Assembly (NCBI GenBank): GCA_964411985.1
Contig: CAYPNF010000002.1
Coordinates: 124,001 to 188,000, forward strand
DNA: 64,000 nucleotides
Direction of reading: 5' to 3'
DNA from: CAYPNF01 sp964411985
Lineage (GTDB): Bacteria > Verrucomicrobiota > Verrucomicrobiia > Limisphaerales > J093
Shown in pieces: positions 1 to 9,725 of the stretch (its first letter is position 1; every line of letters begins with the position of its first letter). The position numbers were made by a program, and so were the translations under genes. The notes under the pieces were generated by a model. The model made no database searches and had not been told where the DNA came from. It saw only the letters and a list, made by a program, of their open reading frames with translations.

Positions 1-1
1 C

Positions 2-454
2 AACACAAATCAACTGTGGGGCTTGGCCTGGGGAGCGCTGGTCTTCGGTGAATTGACCAACCTGGGTCTAGACGCCCGGCTCCTGGTCATCGGTGGGTCC
101 GTTATCATGATCGCGGGGGCCGTGTCTATCAGCTTTGCCGAAGCTCCCGCCTCCGAACAAGCTTCTTGGAAGCGGGCCATGGAGCGCGAGTGTGCGCGCT
201 ATCATATGGATCCCTCCCGCGTTGCCGCTGTGCTGCGAGGGGAGGAGGCTTTTGCGGAGGCGAAGCTGAAGCGCCGTTGGTGGGAGGTCCTCATTGTGCT
301 GGCCGCGATAGGGGTTTTCGTGTGGTTGGGTTTCAATGCCAAACCGCAGGAGATCGCCTTCAACTTGCCTTGGATGACCGTGTTGGCCGGGCTCTCTCTC
401 CTTTGCCTGTTGGTCTGCGGAATCGTTCTTTGGCGCCGCACGCGCTTCTCTTAA
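2..454 (+). CDS. C-terminal end of a DMT/sugar-permease-like membrane protein (5' truncated by window)
   Basis: The reading frame is open from base 2, so the gene begins before the window and only its last ~150 codons are seen. The visible part starts with two hydrophobic segments (L-W-G-L-A-W-G-A-L-V-F-G-E-L and L-L-V-I-G-G-S-V-I-M-I-A-G) like the last two helices of drug/metabolite or sugar-permease transporters. A charged loop of about 60 residues and two more membrane segments follow. The G-A-L-V-F-G-E-L pattern is common in EamA/RhaT/GRP-type transporters. The extra C-terminal helix pair is not standard for them. A TTG at 23 is not a credible start because the membrane segment already spans it. 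Substrate unknown. Confidence 0.5.
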   Translation, partial: NTNQLWGLAWGALVFGELTNLGLDARLLVIGGSVIMIAGAVSISFAEAPASEQASWKRAMERECARYHMDPSRVAAVLRGEEAFAEAKLKRRWWEVLIVLAAIGVFVWLGFNAKPQEIAFNLPWMTVLAGLSLLCLLVCGIVLWRRTRFS

Positions 455-599
455 GCCAGCTTAACGGCGTCTTGATTCGGACGTGCCTGGCACCCCGGGA
501 GGAACGGCCTTCAGGAGTGCCTTGCTCTTGGGAAAGCGCTTTCGTTTGCTCCAACTTTGGATTTGCACTCTTCTCCGCTTTCGTGGATAAGTGGACCAG

Positions 600-2126
600 A
601 TGTTAGCCAAGGTGTGTGCAGCGGCGGTACAGGGGATCGATGCCGTCCCTGTGGAGGTGGAGGTGAATTCCGGTTTTGGAGATACCACTATCATTGTAGT
701 GGGGCTTCCTGACGCAGCGGTGAAGGAGTCGCGCGACCGGGTAGTGACTGCTCTTGCCAACTCCGGGTTCAAGTTCCCCCTGGGACGGACCACCATCAAT
801 CTGGCCCCCGCCGATATCAAGAAGGAAGGGCCGAGCTTCGATTTACCCATCGCGGTGGGGATCGTCGCGGCGGCAGAACAAATGCGCGATGACCGGCTGC
901 CGGATTACCTCATGGTTGGCGAACTCGCCCTGACCGGCGCGGTTCGACCGGTGAAAGGGGTGCTCTCCATCGCTTTGCAGGCGCGGGCCGAGAAAAAGAT
1001 CGGCGTGCTCGTGCCTGAGGCCAACGCTCCGGAAGCCGCGGTGGTCTCCGGCCTAAAAGTCATCGGGATCCAAAACCTCCGCCAGGCGGTGGCTTTCCTG
1101 GAAGGAGAACTGCCTCTGCAGCCGACGGTCGTCGATGCGCAACGCATGTTCTCCCAACCGGTGGAAGACGATCTGGACTTCGCCGACGTGAAGGGACAGG
1201 ACAATGCCAAGAGAGCCCTCGAGATTGCTGCTGCTGGGGGGCACAATCTCCTTATGATTGGAACCCACGGGACGGGCAAATCGATGCTCGCCAAGCGGAT
1301 TCCTGGTATCTTGCCGCCCCTCACACTGGAGGAAGCGCTAGAGACCACCAAAATCCACAGTATTCTGGGACTGTTGAGGCCGGGCCAGGCCTTGGTGGTC
1401 CGCAGACCGATCCGCTCACCTCACCACTCCGCCAGCGATGCGGGTTTGCTCGGGGGTACCGCCAATCCAGTGCCTGGGGAGATTTCCATGGCGCACCACG
1501 GGGTCCTCTTCCTGGATGAATTGCCAGAATTCAAACGGAGTGTTTTGGAAACGATGCGCCAACCGCTGGAGGATGGCCGTGTCACCATTTCGCGGGCCGC
1601 AGGCAGCGTTACCTACCCTTGCGAGTTCATGCTGGTGGCCGCTATGAACCCCACTCCGGATGGTAAAATGCCCGGCGAATCCCGGTGTTCTCCACGGGAG
1701 ATTGCCAATTACCTGAACCGGATTTCTGGGCCTCTCCTGGATCGCATCGATCTCCACGTGGAGGTTCCCCCTGTGAAATTCCGGGATATGACCGTGGACC
1801 GACCAGCCGAGCCATCGGCCCGCATCCGCGAACGGGTGATTATGGCTCGCGAACGACAGCTCAAACGATTCGGCAGTCGGAGTCTGACCAAATGCAATGC
1901 GCGCATGAGTCATCGCGAAATGAAAAAGTTCTGTGTCCTGGAAGAAACCACCTTGGCGATGTTAAAATCGGCCCTTACCGATATGAACCTGAGCGCCCGT
2001 GCCTATGACCGGATTCTCAAGGTTTCCAGGACTATTGCTGATTTGGCGGGTTCAGATCCGATCCAGATGGACCATGTCATGGAGGCGGTCCAGTACCGCT
2101 CACTAGACAAGCAGTTGTGGGGATAG
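600..2126 (+). CDS. comM: YifB/ComM family Mg-chelatase-like AAA+ ATPase
   Basis: A 508-residue protein typical in length of the YifB/ComM family. ComM is a hexameric helicase that promotes branch migration during natural transformation; whether this organism is competent is not shown. The N-terminal third is the family's Lon-protease-like domain (starts M-L-A-K-V, then G-I-D-A-V-P-V-E-V-E-V). The AAA+ core follows, with a Walker A motif G-T-H-G-T-G-K-S near residues 220-228 and a Walker B-like G-V-L-F-L-D-E-L-P-E-F around residue 300. The C-terminal Mg-chelatase domain ends the protein. ATG at 600 is chosen over GTG at 591 because it gives the canonical M-L-A-x-V N-terminus. No dprA or other competence gene is adjacent. 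Confidence 0.93.
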   Translation: MLAKVCAAAVQGIDAVPVEVEVNSGFGDTTIIVVGLPDAAVKESRDRVVTALANSGFKFPLGRTTINLAPADIKKEGPSFDLPIAVGIVAAAEQMRDDRLPDYLMVGELALTGAVRPVKGVLSIALQARAEKKIGVLVPEANAPEAAVVSGLKVIGIQNLRQAVAFLEGELPLQPTVVDAQRMFSQPVEDDLDFADVKGQDNAKRALEIAAAGGHNLLMIGTHGTGKSMLAKRIPGILPPLTLEEALETTKIHSILGLLRPGQALVVRRPIRSPHHSASDAGLLGGTANPVPGEISMAHHGVLFLDELPEFKRSVLETMRQPLEDGRVTISRAAGSVTYPCEFMLVAAMNPTPDGKMPGESRCSPREIANYLNRISGPLLDRIDLHVEVPPVKFRDMTVDRPAEPSARIRERVIMARERQLKRFGSRSLTKCNARMSHREMKKFCVLEETTLAMLKSALTDMNLSARAYDRILKVSRTIADLAGSDPIQMDHVMEAVQYRSLDKQLWG

Positions 2127-2232
2127 TCTGAGGGGAGGACGCCTCCAAGTCCGCTCCGGTAAAGGCGGGCTCGCGCGGGTCCCACTAGAACCTGCTTGGC
2201 TTTCATGGGGTGCTGGGACAAGGTGACTCTTG

Positions 2233-4581
2233 ATGTCACATTTGCCTTCGCTGTTTTCCTGGTCTGGTGACCATAACGTTCCTGCAGCTGCAGAGGGCCG
2301 GACCGCACTTCTGCGCCGCGCCGAGTCCCTGGGCGTTCTTGTCCTCACGCTGTTATGCTCGCCGATGGAGGACTCAACTGCTGCGGCCTGGGAGCCTTTG
2401 GGTTTGTCAGGCGGAGGGGGGATGTTTGCACCAGCCATCTCGCCAGTCGACCCAGCCCTCATGATTTTGAACTGTGACATGAGTGCGGCGTACCTCTCGA
2501 GCGACGGCGGACGCAACTGGCGGATGATTCATCATGCCCAGTTGCGAAGTGATACCGGGTGTCGCCCTGGATTCCATCCCACGGATCGCAAGATCATCTA
2601 TGCCTCGTCCGGAGGTCAACTCAAGGTCAGCCGCGACGGAGGCCTGACTTTTGGGTCGATGGGTAATCTCCAGGACGGGCTTCAGGGAGAGATTGCGATC
2701 AATCCTGGTGATCCACGGCTGATGCTGGTTGGGACTCATCGAGGGCAGTGCCAACTGTCCCGCGACGGTGGTGTGACCTGGAAGCCTTGCGTGGGGCCGA
2801 CTGGCAGGTTTCTTGGTTTCTTCTTCGATCACGTCAGCCCTGAGCCGGTCCTCTTTGCTGCTTCGGACCGAGGGATATGGCGCTCTACTGACGGAGGAGG
2901 CAGTTGGGTGGAGAAGACCCACGGCCTTCCATGGAAGGAAGTGCGGAGCTTTGCAGGAGGAGCGAATACCGAGAGCCAGACGGTCATGGTCTACTGCACT
3001 GTGACGAGCAGGGCTGAGGATGGGAATTTCCGAGGGGGCGTGTACCGGTCGCGGGATCGCGGGGAGACTTGGGAGCCGGCGATGGGCAAGGGGTTGAACA
3101 AGGAGACCCAAGCCGCGGATCAATGGGCTTTTGGTCCCATCGCGCAGTATAACCAGATCCTGACGACCGATGCCCGACCTCAAACGGTGTACGTCTTGAA
3201 CACGAGCACCGGTTTCCATCCGCCGCATCATGACACCGTTTTCCGTAGCGATGACGGCGGCGGGACCTGGCGGGATATCTATTTCATGGATCCACGATTT
3301 CAGCGCTACAACGTCGAGCCGGATTATGTAACCGCCTCGGCAGGACAGTCGTTCAAAGGGGGCGAGACCCCCTTTGGGGTGGCGATCTGCAACCGAGATC
3401 CCGATCGTCTAATCTTGGTGCGGAATGAGCCTCATATCACCCATGACGGGGGACAGACCTGGGTCGCCGGGCACACCTATCCTGCCCCGGGGCAGACCCC
3501 CAAGCCAGGCAGCGCATGGCAGTGCAACGGATTGGTGGTCACGACCACCTGGAATTACTACATCGATCCCTTCGAACCGAACCGCCATTACATTGCCTAC
3601 ACCGACATCGGGATGGCGCGGTCGTTGGATCGGGGGAAATCGTGGATCTGGTGGGATCCAAAGGCGTGGGCACCGTGGCGTAATACCTGTTACGAGCTCG
3701 CCTTTGACCCCGAGGTTCCGGGGAAGGTCTGGGGTGCATTCTCGGATGTTCACGACATTCCGAATGACAACATCATTTCCGAACGGCACGGTCATGACCG
3801 GCCAGGCGGGGTATGTATCTCTACGAACTTTGGTGCCTCCTGGAGGAACGAAGCCAGCGGGATTCCCCCCCAGGCAGTCACCTCTGTGGTGCTCGATCCA
3901 CGCAGTCCGAAGGAATCGCGGGTGCTCTACGCCGGAGTGTTCCAAGGAGGGGTCTACAAGACCACCGACTCTGGAAAGACCTGGAGACTTAAGAAGGAGG
4001 GCTTGGGGCATCCGGACAACCTTCGAGTCTCCCGGGTTCTGCTGCACAAGAGCGGCGCGCTCTTCGCCATGATTTGCGCCCGACGCCCTGCGCCAGGCAA
4101 GCCACTGGCGCCTGAGGGCGTAGGCCTGTATCGTTCTTTCGATGGAGCCGAGACTTGGGAGAAGGTGAACGTCACGTGCCACTTCCTCTATCCGAAGGAC
4201 TTTTCAGTGCATCCCGACGACCCTAATAGGATTCTGATCGGCACCTGCGATTCGTCCGGAGGCACTCAAGGGGGTGGTCTCTACAGCACCGAGGATGGAG
4301 GCAAGAGCTGGAAGCGCATCGGGCGCGAGGGATCCCAGACCTTTGGTGGGTACTTCCATCCCGCGCGCGAGGGGTGGATCTACATGACTCTGACCGAGGG
4401 GGCGCCCGGGGCGGGCCTGTGGCTCTCGCGCGACCGAGGCGCTACCTGGAGGCCCTTGGCGGGTTTACCGTTCTCCAATGTCCAGCGCGTTGCATTCGAT
4501 CCGTCGGACCAGAGTCGTATCTACGTGACGACTTTTGGCGGAAGCGTATGGAGGGGGCCTGCAGACCCGGATGGGGAGTAG
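2233..4581 (+). CDS. Secreted BNR/Asp-box multi-bladed beta-propeller protein (sialidase/VPS10-like)
   Basis: A 782-residue protein with about 12 Asp-box motifs (S/T-x-D-x-G-x-x-W, for example S-R-D-G-G-V-T-W, S-D-D-G-G-G-T-W, T-H-D-G-G-Q-T-W, T-E-D-G-G-K-S-W) spread over its whole length. This indicates one or two beta-propellers, as in sialidases, GH74 xyloglucanases and sortilin-type proteins. A basic N-terminus and a hydrophobic stretch (L-G-V-L-V-L-T-L-L-C-S) at residues 33-43 look like a signal peptide, possibly lipoprotein-like. A ribosome-binding site AAGGTG lies 8 bases before ATG 2233. Asp-boxes are structural, so they do not prove sialidase activity, and catalytic residues could not be assigned. 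It probably binds or cuts polysaccharide outside the cell. Confidence 0.8.
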   Translation: MSHLPSLFSWSGDHNVPAAAEGRTALLRRAESLGVLVLTLLCSPMEDSTAAAWEPLGLSGGGGMFAPAISPVDPALMILNCDMSAAYLSSDGGRNWRMIHHAQLRSDTGCRPGFHPTDRKIIYASSGGQLKVSRDGGLTFGSMGNLQDGLQGEIAINPGDPRLMLVGTHRGQCQLSRDGGVTWKPCVGPTGRFLGFFFDHVSPEPVLFAASDRGIWRSTDGGGSWVEKTHGLPWKEVRSFAGGANTESQTVMVYCTVTSRAEDGNFRGGVYRSRDRGETWEPAMGKGLNKETQAADQWAFGPIAQYNQILTTDARPQTVYVLNTSTGFHPPHHDTVFRSDDGGGTWRDIYFMDPRFQRYNVEPDYVTASAGQSFKGGETPFGVAICNRDPDRLILVRNEPHITHDGGQTWVAGHTYPAPGQTPKPGSAWQCNGLVVTTTWNYYIDPFEPNRHYIAYTDIGMARSLDRGKSWIWWDPKAWAPWRNTCYELAFDPEVPGKVWGAFSDVHDIPNDNIISERHGHDRPGGVCISTNFGASWRNEASGIPPQAVTSVVLDPRSPKESRVLYAGVFQGGVYKTTDSGKTWRLKKEGLGHPDNLRVSRVLLHKSGALFAMICARRPAPGKPLAPEGVGLYRSFDGAETWEKVNVTCHFLYPKDFSVHPDDPNRILIGTCDSSGGTQGGGLYSTEDGGKSWKRIGREGSQTFGGYFHPAREGWIYMTLTEGAPGAGLWLSRDRGATWRPLAGLPFSNVQRVAFDPSDQSRIYVTTFGGSVWRGPADPDGE

Positions 4582-4590
4582 ATGCGCAAG

Positions 4591-4630
4591 GGCCGTGAGA
4601 GAGAGTTGCGCCGGTTTCTCCCTCACGGCC
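4591..4630. terminator. Hairpin between converging genes
   Basis: A perfect 9-bp stem (GGCCGTGAG with CTCACGGCC), extended by four more pairs after an A-C mismatch. It lies between the stop of the BNR gene and the stop of carB, which converge here. There is no strong T-run on either side, so it is a probable bidirectional terminator without the classic tail. Confidence 0.55.
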
Positions 4631-4663
4631 AAGTTGTTCCGTTCCACGATGGCTGTTTCGGGC

Positions 4664-7600
4664 CTATCCGATGCTCTGGTGGTACTCCTGCAAGGACTTC
4701 AGGACTGACTTGCCAGAGCGGTATTCGGCGATCCCGATGACCGAGGCTCTGGCCGCAGTGGTGGTGGTGATGTAGGGCACCTTGTATTTGATGGCGGCCT
4801 TCCGGATGTAGGTATCATCGGTCTGGCTCTTTCTGCCAATCGGGGTGTTGATGATCAGGTCGATCTTCTTACTCGTGATTTCATCCAGGATGTTGGGACG
4901 TTGATAATCGTGGATTTTGTGGCTGAGTTCCGCCTGGACGCCGTTCGCTTTGAGGAAAGCGAGAGTACCGTTGGTTGCCTTGATCTGGAACCCGATTTCC
5001 TGGAAGCGCAGCGCAGTATCCAGAATCGCCTCCTTGTCCTTATCCGACACTGAGATAAAGACGACGCCTTTGGTGGGAAGAGCGGGGGATGCGGCTTCTT
5101 GCGCTTTGAAGTAGGCCAGGCCGAACGAGGGCGCCAGGCCGAGCACTTCTCCCGTGGAGCGCATTTCGGGGCCTAGCACCGGATCGACTTCCGGGAACAT
5201 GTTGAAGGGCATAACCACCTCCTTTACGCCGACATAGGGGATGGGTAGACGCTTGAGGTTGAGGTCTTTGATTTTCTTTCCAAGCATCAGTTGGGTGGCA
5301 ATGCGTGCCATCGGGATATTGCAGACTTTCGATACCAGAGGAACGGTGCGAGAAGCGCGCGGATTGGCTTCCAGGACGTAGACCTTGTCCTGGCAGATGG
5401 CATATTGGATGTTCATCACCCCGCACACCTTCAGCTCCCGGCTGATGCGCAGAGTGTAGTCGTCGATCGTCTGCCGGTGTTTCTCCGGGAGTGTTACGGG
5501 CGGGATCACGCAAGCAGAGTCGCCGGAGTGAATGCCGGCCAGCTCAATATGTTCCATGACCGCAGGCACGAAGGCATCGGTGCCATCCGCGAGGGCGTCG
5601 GCTTCTGCCTCGACTGCGTTCTCGAGAAACCGGTCGATGAGAATCGGACGGTCCGGGGTGATGTCCACCGCTGCCTCCACGTATGATTTCAGCATTTCCT
5701 CGTCGTAGACCACCTCCATGCCGCGACCTCCAAGCACGAACGAGGGGCGTACCATGACCGGGAAACCGATCTTTTGGGCAATAGCGCAGGCCTCCGAGAA
5801 GTTGGAGGCCATGCCGGACTCCGGCATCGGGATCTCCATCTTCTCCATCATCTTCCGGAAGCGGTCGCGGTCCTCGGCGAGATCGATCACATCCGGCGAA
5901 GTTCCGAGGATTTTGACTCCCTCAGCGGCCAGTTCGTTGGCTAGATTGAGAGGGGTCTGTCCGCCGAATTGGACCACGACGCCGATAGGCTTTTCCTTTT
6001 CGTAGATGGAAAGGACATCCTCGACGGTCAATGGCTCAAAGTAGAGCTTGTCCGAGGTGTCGTAGTCGGTCGAGACAGTCTCTGGGTTGCAGTTCACCAT
6101 GATGGTCTCGAAGCCCGCCTCGCGCAGTGCGCCTGCGGCGTGAACACAACAATAATCGAATTCAATGCCCTGGCCGATGCGATTGGGCCCGCCTCCGAGC
6201 ACCATCACCTTAGGGCGTGCGCTGGTGGTTACCCGATCTGGGCCGTTGTACGTGGAGTAGTAGTAGGCTTGGTTCTCGACCCCGCTTACCGGTACCGCAT
6301 CCCACGCTTCGACGACGCCCAAGCGTATCCGCTGGCTCCGGATCTGGCGCTCTGGCACGTTGAGGAGCTTGGCCAGGTATTTGTCCGAAAAACCGTCCTT
6401 CTTGGCTCGGATCAGGAGATCATCAGGCAGCGGGGAGCCGCTGTGAGCGAGGATCTTCTCCTCCAGCTCCACGAGTTCCTTCATCTGTTGGATGAACCAG
6501 GCCTTGATATAGGTTTTGCGGTGTAGCTCTTCCACGCAAGCTCCTTTGCGAAGAGCCTCGTACATGATGTACTGCCGCTCGCTGCTCGGTTCATTGAGCA
6601 GGCTCATCAACTCGGACAAGGGTCGCTGGTTGAAGTCTTTGGCAAAACCGAGGCCGTGGCGGCCATTCTCCAGCGAGCGAATTGCTTTCTGGAAGGCTTC
6701 CTTGTAGTTCTTGCCGATACTCATCACTTCGCCTACGGCGCGCATCTGGGTTCCCAATCGATCTTCCGCTCCCTTGAACTTCTCGAAAGCCCACCTGGCA
6801 AACTTCACCACCACATAGTCTCCGGAGGGGGTGTATTTATCCAGCGTGTTGTCCCTCCAGTAAGGGATGTCGCTCAAAGTCAATCCACCGGCAAGTTTGG
6901 CGGAGATGAGGGCGATGGGGAACCCGGTGGCCTTGGAGGCCAACGCGGAGGAACGAGAGGTGCGCGGGTTAATCTCGATCACCACGACTCGGCCTGTTTT
7001 GGGGTCATGCGCGAACTGAACATTTGTACCGCCTATGACCTGGATGGCTTCCACGATCCGGTAGGAGTAGTCTTGGAGTTTGGCTTGGAGTTTGGGATCA
7101 ATGGTGAGCATCGGCGCCACGCAATAGGAGTCGCCTGTGTGTACCCCCATCGCGTCTACGTTTTCGATGAAACAGACCGTGATCAGCTGATTGTTGCTGT
7201 CGCGTACGACCTCCAGTTCGAGCTCCTCCCAACCGAGGACGGATTCCTCTACCAAGATCTGCCCGACCATACTGGCGGCGAGTCCTCGGCTGGCAATCGT
7301 CCGCAACTCCTCTACGTTATAGACATGACCGCCACCAGTGCCCCCCAGGGTATACGCCGGGCGGATTACCACCGGGTAACCCAACTCGGCAGCGACTCTT
7401 TCCGCCTCGTCCACGGAGAACGCCGGAGCGCTGCGCGGCATGTCGATCCCCAAGCGGCGCATGGTCTCCTTGAACACGATGCGATCTTCGCCCTTTTCGA
7501 TGGCGTCGGATTCAACCCCGATGATCTTGACACCGTACTTGGCCAGGACGCCCGCCTTGGCGAGCTGCGAAGACAGGTTGAGCCCTGTCTGCCCGCCCAG

Positions 7601-7867
7601 GTTGGGAAGCAGCGCGTCGGGGCGTTCCTTTTCGATGATCTCCGTCAGCGCAGACACGGTGAGAGGCTCGATGTAGGTGGCATCCGCCATCGCCGGGTCA
7701 GTCATGATCGTGGCGGGGTTGGAGTTCACCAAGACGATCTTGTAACCAAGGCTTCGCAAGGCTTTGCACGCCTGGGTTCCCGAGTAGTCAAATTCACATG
7801 CCTGGCCAATGATGATGGGGCCAGAACCGATGATCAGTACCTTGTGGATGTCTTCTCGCTTGTTCAT
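4664..7867 (-). CDS. carB: Carbamoyl-phosphate synthase large subunit
   Basis: A full-length 1067-residue CarB. It makes carbamoyl phosphate from glutamine-derived ammonia, bicarbonate and two ATP, for pyrimidine and arginine synthesis, together with CarA. The two homologous ATP-grasp halves are visible: K-V-L-I-I-G-S-G-P-I-I-I-G-Q-A-C-E-F-D-Y-S-G near the N-terminus and its echo K-V-M-V-L-G-G-G-P-N-R-I-G-Q-G-I-E-F-D-Y-C-C near residue 555. Each half carries the E-I-N-P-R-x-S-R-S or E-A-N-P-R-A-S-R-T signature. The last ~140 residues form the MGS-like allosteric domain. carA is not adjacent. The long open frames opposite this gene are codon-bias shadows. Confidence 0.97.
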   Translation of the reverse strand: MNKREDIHKVLIIGSGPIIIGQACEFDYSGTQACKALRSLGYKIVLVNSNPATIMTDPAMADATYIEPLTVSALTEIIEKERPDALLPNLGGQTGLNLSSQLAKAGVLAKYGVKIIGVESDAIEKGEDRIVFKETMRRLGIDMPRSAPAFSVDEAERVAAELGYPVVIRPAYTLGGTGGGHVYNVEELRTIASRGLAASMVGQILVEESVLGWEELELEVVRDSNNQLITVCFIENVDAMGVHTGDSYCVAPMLTIDPKLQAKLQDYSYRIVEAIQVIGGTNVQFAHDPKTGRVVVIEINPRTSRSSALASKATGFPIALISAKLAGGLTLSDIPYWRDNTLDKYTPSGDYVVVKFARWAFEKFKGAEDRLGTQMRAVGEVMSIGKNYKEAFQKAIRSLENGRHGLGFAKDFNQRPLSELMSLLNEPSSERQYIMYEALRKGACVEELHRKTYIKAWFIQQMKELVELEEKILAHSGSPLPDDLLIRAKKDGFSDKYLAKLLNVPERQIRSQRIRLGVVEAWDAVPVSGVENQAYYYSTYNGPDRVTTSARPKVMVLGGGPNRIGQGIEFDYCCVHAAGALREAGFETIMVNCNPETVSTDYDTSDKLYFEPLTVEDVLSIYEKEKPIGVVVQFGGQTPLNLANELAAEGVKILGTSPDVIDLAEDRDRFRKMMEKMEIPMPESGMASNFSEACAIAQKIGFPVMVRPSFVLGGRGMEVVYDEEMLKSYVEAAVDITPDRPILIDRFLENAVEAEADALADGTDAFVPAVMEHIELAGIHSGDSACVIPPVTLPEKHRQTIDDYTLRISRELKVCGVMNIQYAICQDKVYVLEANPRASRTVPLVSKVCNIPMARIATQLMLGKKIKDLNLKRLPIPYVGVKEVVMPFNMFPEVDPVLGPEMRSTGEVLGLAPSFGLAYFKAQEAASPALPTKGVVFISVSDKDKEAILDTALRFQEIGFQIKATNGTLAFLKANGVQAELSHKIHDYQRPNILDEITSKKIDLIINTPIGRKSQTDDTYIRKAAIKYKVPYITTTTAARASVIGIAEYRSGKSVLKSLQEYHQSIG

Positions 7868-7901
7868 AATCTGCGCTACTATGAGTTAATCGTCCAAAAC
7901 T

Positions 7902-7907
7902 ATTATA
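7902..7907 (-). promoter_or_regulatory. Candidate -10 element upstream of carB
   Basis: The minus strand reads TATAAT here, a perfect -10 hexamer about 35 bases before the carB start codon. No good -35 hexamer sits at 16-18 bases upstream, so the call is tentative. Confidence 0.35.
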
Positions 7908-8119
7908 AACCCAGATGATGTAACTAGGTTGCATCTCTGGGACCTACGGGAACCACCAAGTTATTGGGCTATTGCGACGATTCGAGCAAACAAATTCTAC
8001 TAATCATCGCAGATGGGTGCATGGCGGACCCAAATCTGCTGTAGGCAGGGCCCGTTGCAGGGATGTCCCCTTTTCGCATCGATTCGCAATGCTAATGGCT
8101 CGTAAGCTCAGACTGTCTC

Positions 8120-9478
8120 TCAGGTCTCAAACCACCCCGGGTCAAATTGGACTCGTTTGGCTTGGACAATGGCTTCATGGGCCTTGATGGCGATGACGGT
8201 GGCGTCGTGGCCTTCCTGGAACCCGGCGTACGGGGGATAGCCTTTTCGCAGGTCCAGGAGATAACTTCGCAGGGCGAGATCATGCCCGAGTCCATAGGCA
8301 CCGTCGAAGTCTTCAGTTCCAGCCGCCGTGCTCCGCGCATGCACCAGGAACGCCTCGAGAGCGTATTGGATGGCACTGGTGGGATCGGTTGGGAAGGGCT
8401 CCTTTGAGGTGGACCGGGTTTCGGTCTCCCAGCCAGCTGAAAGGAGCGTCCCTTCGGTTTTGTAGAACCTTGTCTTTCGGCTATACGTTTCCCAGTCTTT
8501 GGGGAGGACATCCGGCTCAGTGAACTGCCATGCGAGGCGGTCCCGCATCATGATGGTGCGCTCGGTCCCGTAAAGCATGCACAGTTCTCCGTCATGCGAG
8601 TTTCCCAACGTGGCCTCGTAATTCAGAAACACACCTCCCGGATATTCAAGAGTCGCTGTAACGTTGTCGCAGACCTCCAGTCCGTCGCGCCATCGGATGA
8701 GAGACCCGAAACCGGTCACCGCTAGGGGGCGACATTTCAACGCCCACCCGACAAGATCCAGCGGATGGATCCCGATTTCGCCGGCCAACCCCAGGGAGCA
8801 CTTGGGGTCCAAGCGCCAGTTGATCTCCTTTTCCCGATCCGGGTTGGGCGAGATCTCGCGCCAGTCCGAGTTCTGGTGAGACTGGGCGCGCGCTTTCAGG
8901 GGCTTGCCCAACGCGTCGCTGTGGAGGTAGGAAATCAGGTGCGTGATTTGCCGATCCGAACGCAACTGAAGCCCGGCCTGGAAGTGGAGTCGGAAATGGT
9001 CCTTGGCGGCGCGGGTGATTTCGCGGGACTCCCCCACAGTAGGGGCGAGCGGAGCCTCACAATACACGTGTTTTCCGGACTGCAAGGCCGCAAGCACGAT
9101 CTCTTTGTGTTGGTGGGTTGGGGTAGCCACCACCACCGCCTGAACGGCCTTATCGTCGAGGAGCGCCCTGTAATCGGTGTACCGTTCCGCTTGGGGCGCC
9201 CATTCCTGAGATCGGCGCAGGAAAACGGGATGCGTCTCCGCCACGGCGACGACCGGGCCCTCGGGCAATTTGGCGAGTGTTTTTAGGATTTCGCGGCCCC
9301 ACTTGCCACAGCCGATGAGCCCGAGGCGAACTGGGTCGGGCGAGGTTTTGCCCCAGATCTGCTCCATGCCGGCTGCGGACGCGACCGTGGAGTCTGCCGC
9401 GAGGAGCGCAACACCGGCTGCCGAGGTGCCTTTCAAGAAGTGGCGACGGGTTTGGCGAGTTTCAGATTGGCGTGGCAT
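8120..9478 (-). CDS. Tat-exported Gfo/Idh/MocA family oxidoreductase
   Basis: A 452-residue NAD(P)-dependent sugar oxidoreductase-like protein. The chosen ATG at 9478 gives a twin-arginine signal (T-R-R-H-F-L-K-G followed by an Ala-rich hydrophobic stretch); the upstream in-frame extension has no such logic. On the coding strand GAGGA sits about 8 bases before this ATG. After the signal comes the Rossmann motif V-R-L-G-L-I-G-C-G-K-W-G, then the family E-A-P-L (E-K-P-like) motif about 90 residues further on, here C-E-A-P-L-A-P instead of the usual E-K-P. The C-terminal half is the GFO_IDH_MocA_C fold. Many such exported proteins occur in Verrucomicrobia and Planctomycetes; substrates are mostly unknown. 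Confidence 0.88.
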   Translation of the reverse strand: MPRQSETRQTRRHFLKGTSAAGVALLAADSTVASAAGMEQIWGKTSPDPVRLGLIGCGKWGREILKTLAKLPEGPVVAVAETHPVFLRRSQEWAPQAERYTDYRALLDDKAVQAVVVATPTHQHKEIVLAALQSGKHVYCEAPLAPTVGESREITRAAKDHFRLHFQAGLQLRSDRQITHLISYLHSDALGKPLKARAQSHQNSDWREISPNPDREKEINWRLDPKCSLGLAGEIGIHPLDLVGWALKCRPLAVTGFGSLIRWRDGLEVCDNVTATLEYPGGVFLNYEATLGNSHDGELCMLYGTERTIMMRDRLAWQFTEPDVLPKDWETYSRKTRFYKTEGTLLSAGWETETRSTSKEPFPTDPTSAIQYALEAFLVHARSTAAGTEDFDGAYGLGHDLALRSYLLDLRKGYPPYAGFQEGHDATVIAIKAHEAIVQAKRVQFDPGWFET

Positions 9479-9725
9479 AATCAAATTCCTCGAGATTCTC
9501 GTATATGTGCCTTGAACACCGAAAACCGTGTTGCCCTTATCTGATCTCTCCCGGTTAGACTTGTTTGTCGAGGCGGAAATTCGAGTGGCTTTTGGAGTTT
9601 TGAAATCGAGCATTTTTTGAAAAGCAGCTATCCGCGCTCGGTGGGTGGAGAATTCTCGCCGAGGGACGAGGTCCGAAGCATCGTTTTTGCGTGCCGAGGC
9701 AATTGGGGTAGGGCAGAATAGGGGG

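Noticed and set aside
6656..7918. 420-codon plus-strand frame opposite carB
   Set aside because: It is fully antisense to a well-conserved carB; high-GC codon bias keeps the complementary frame open. No family-like motifs.
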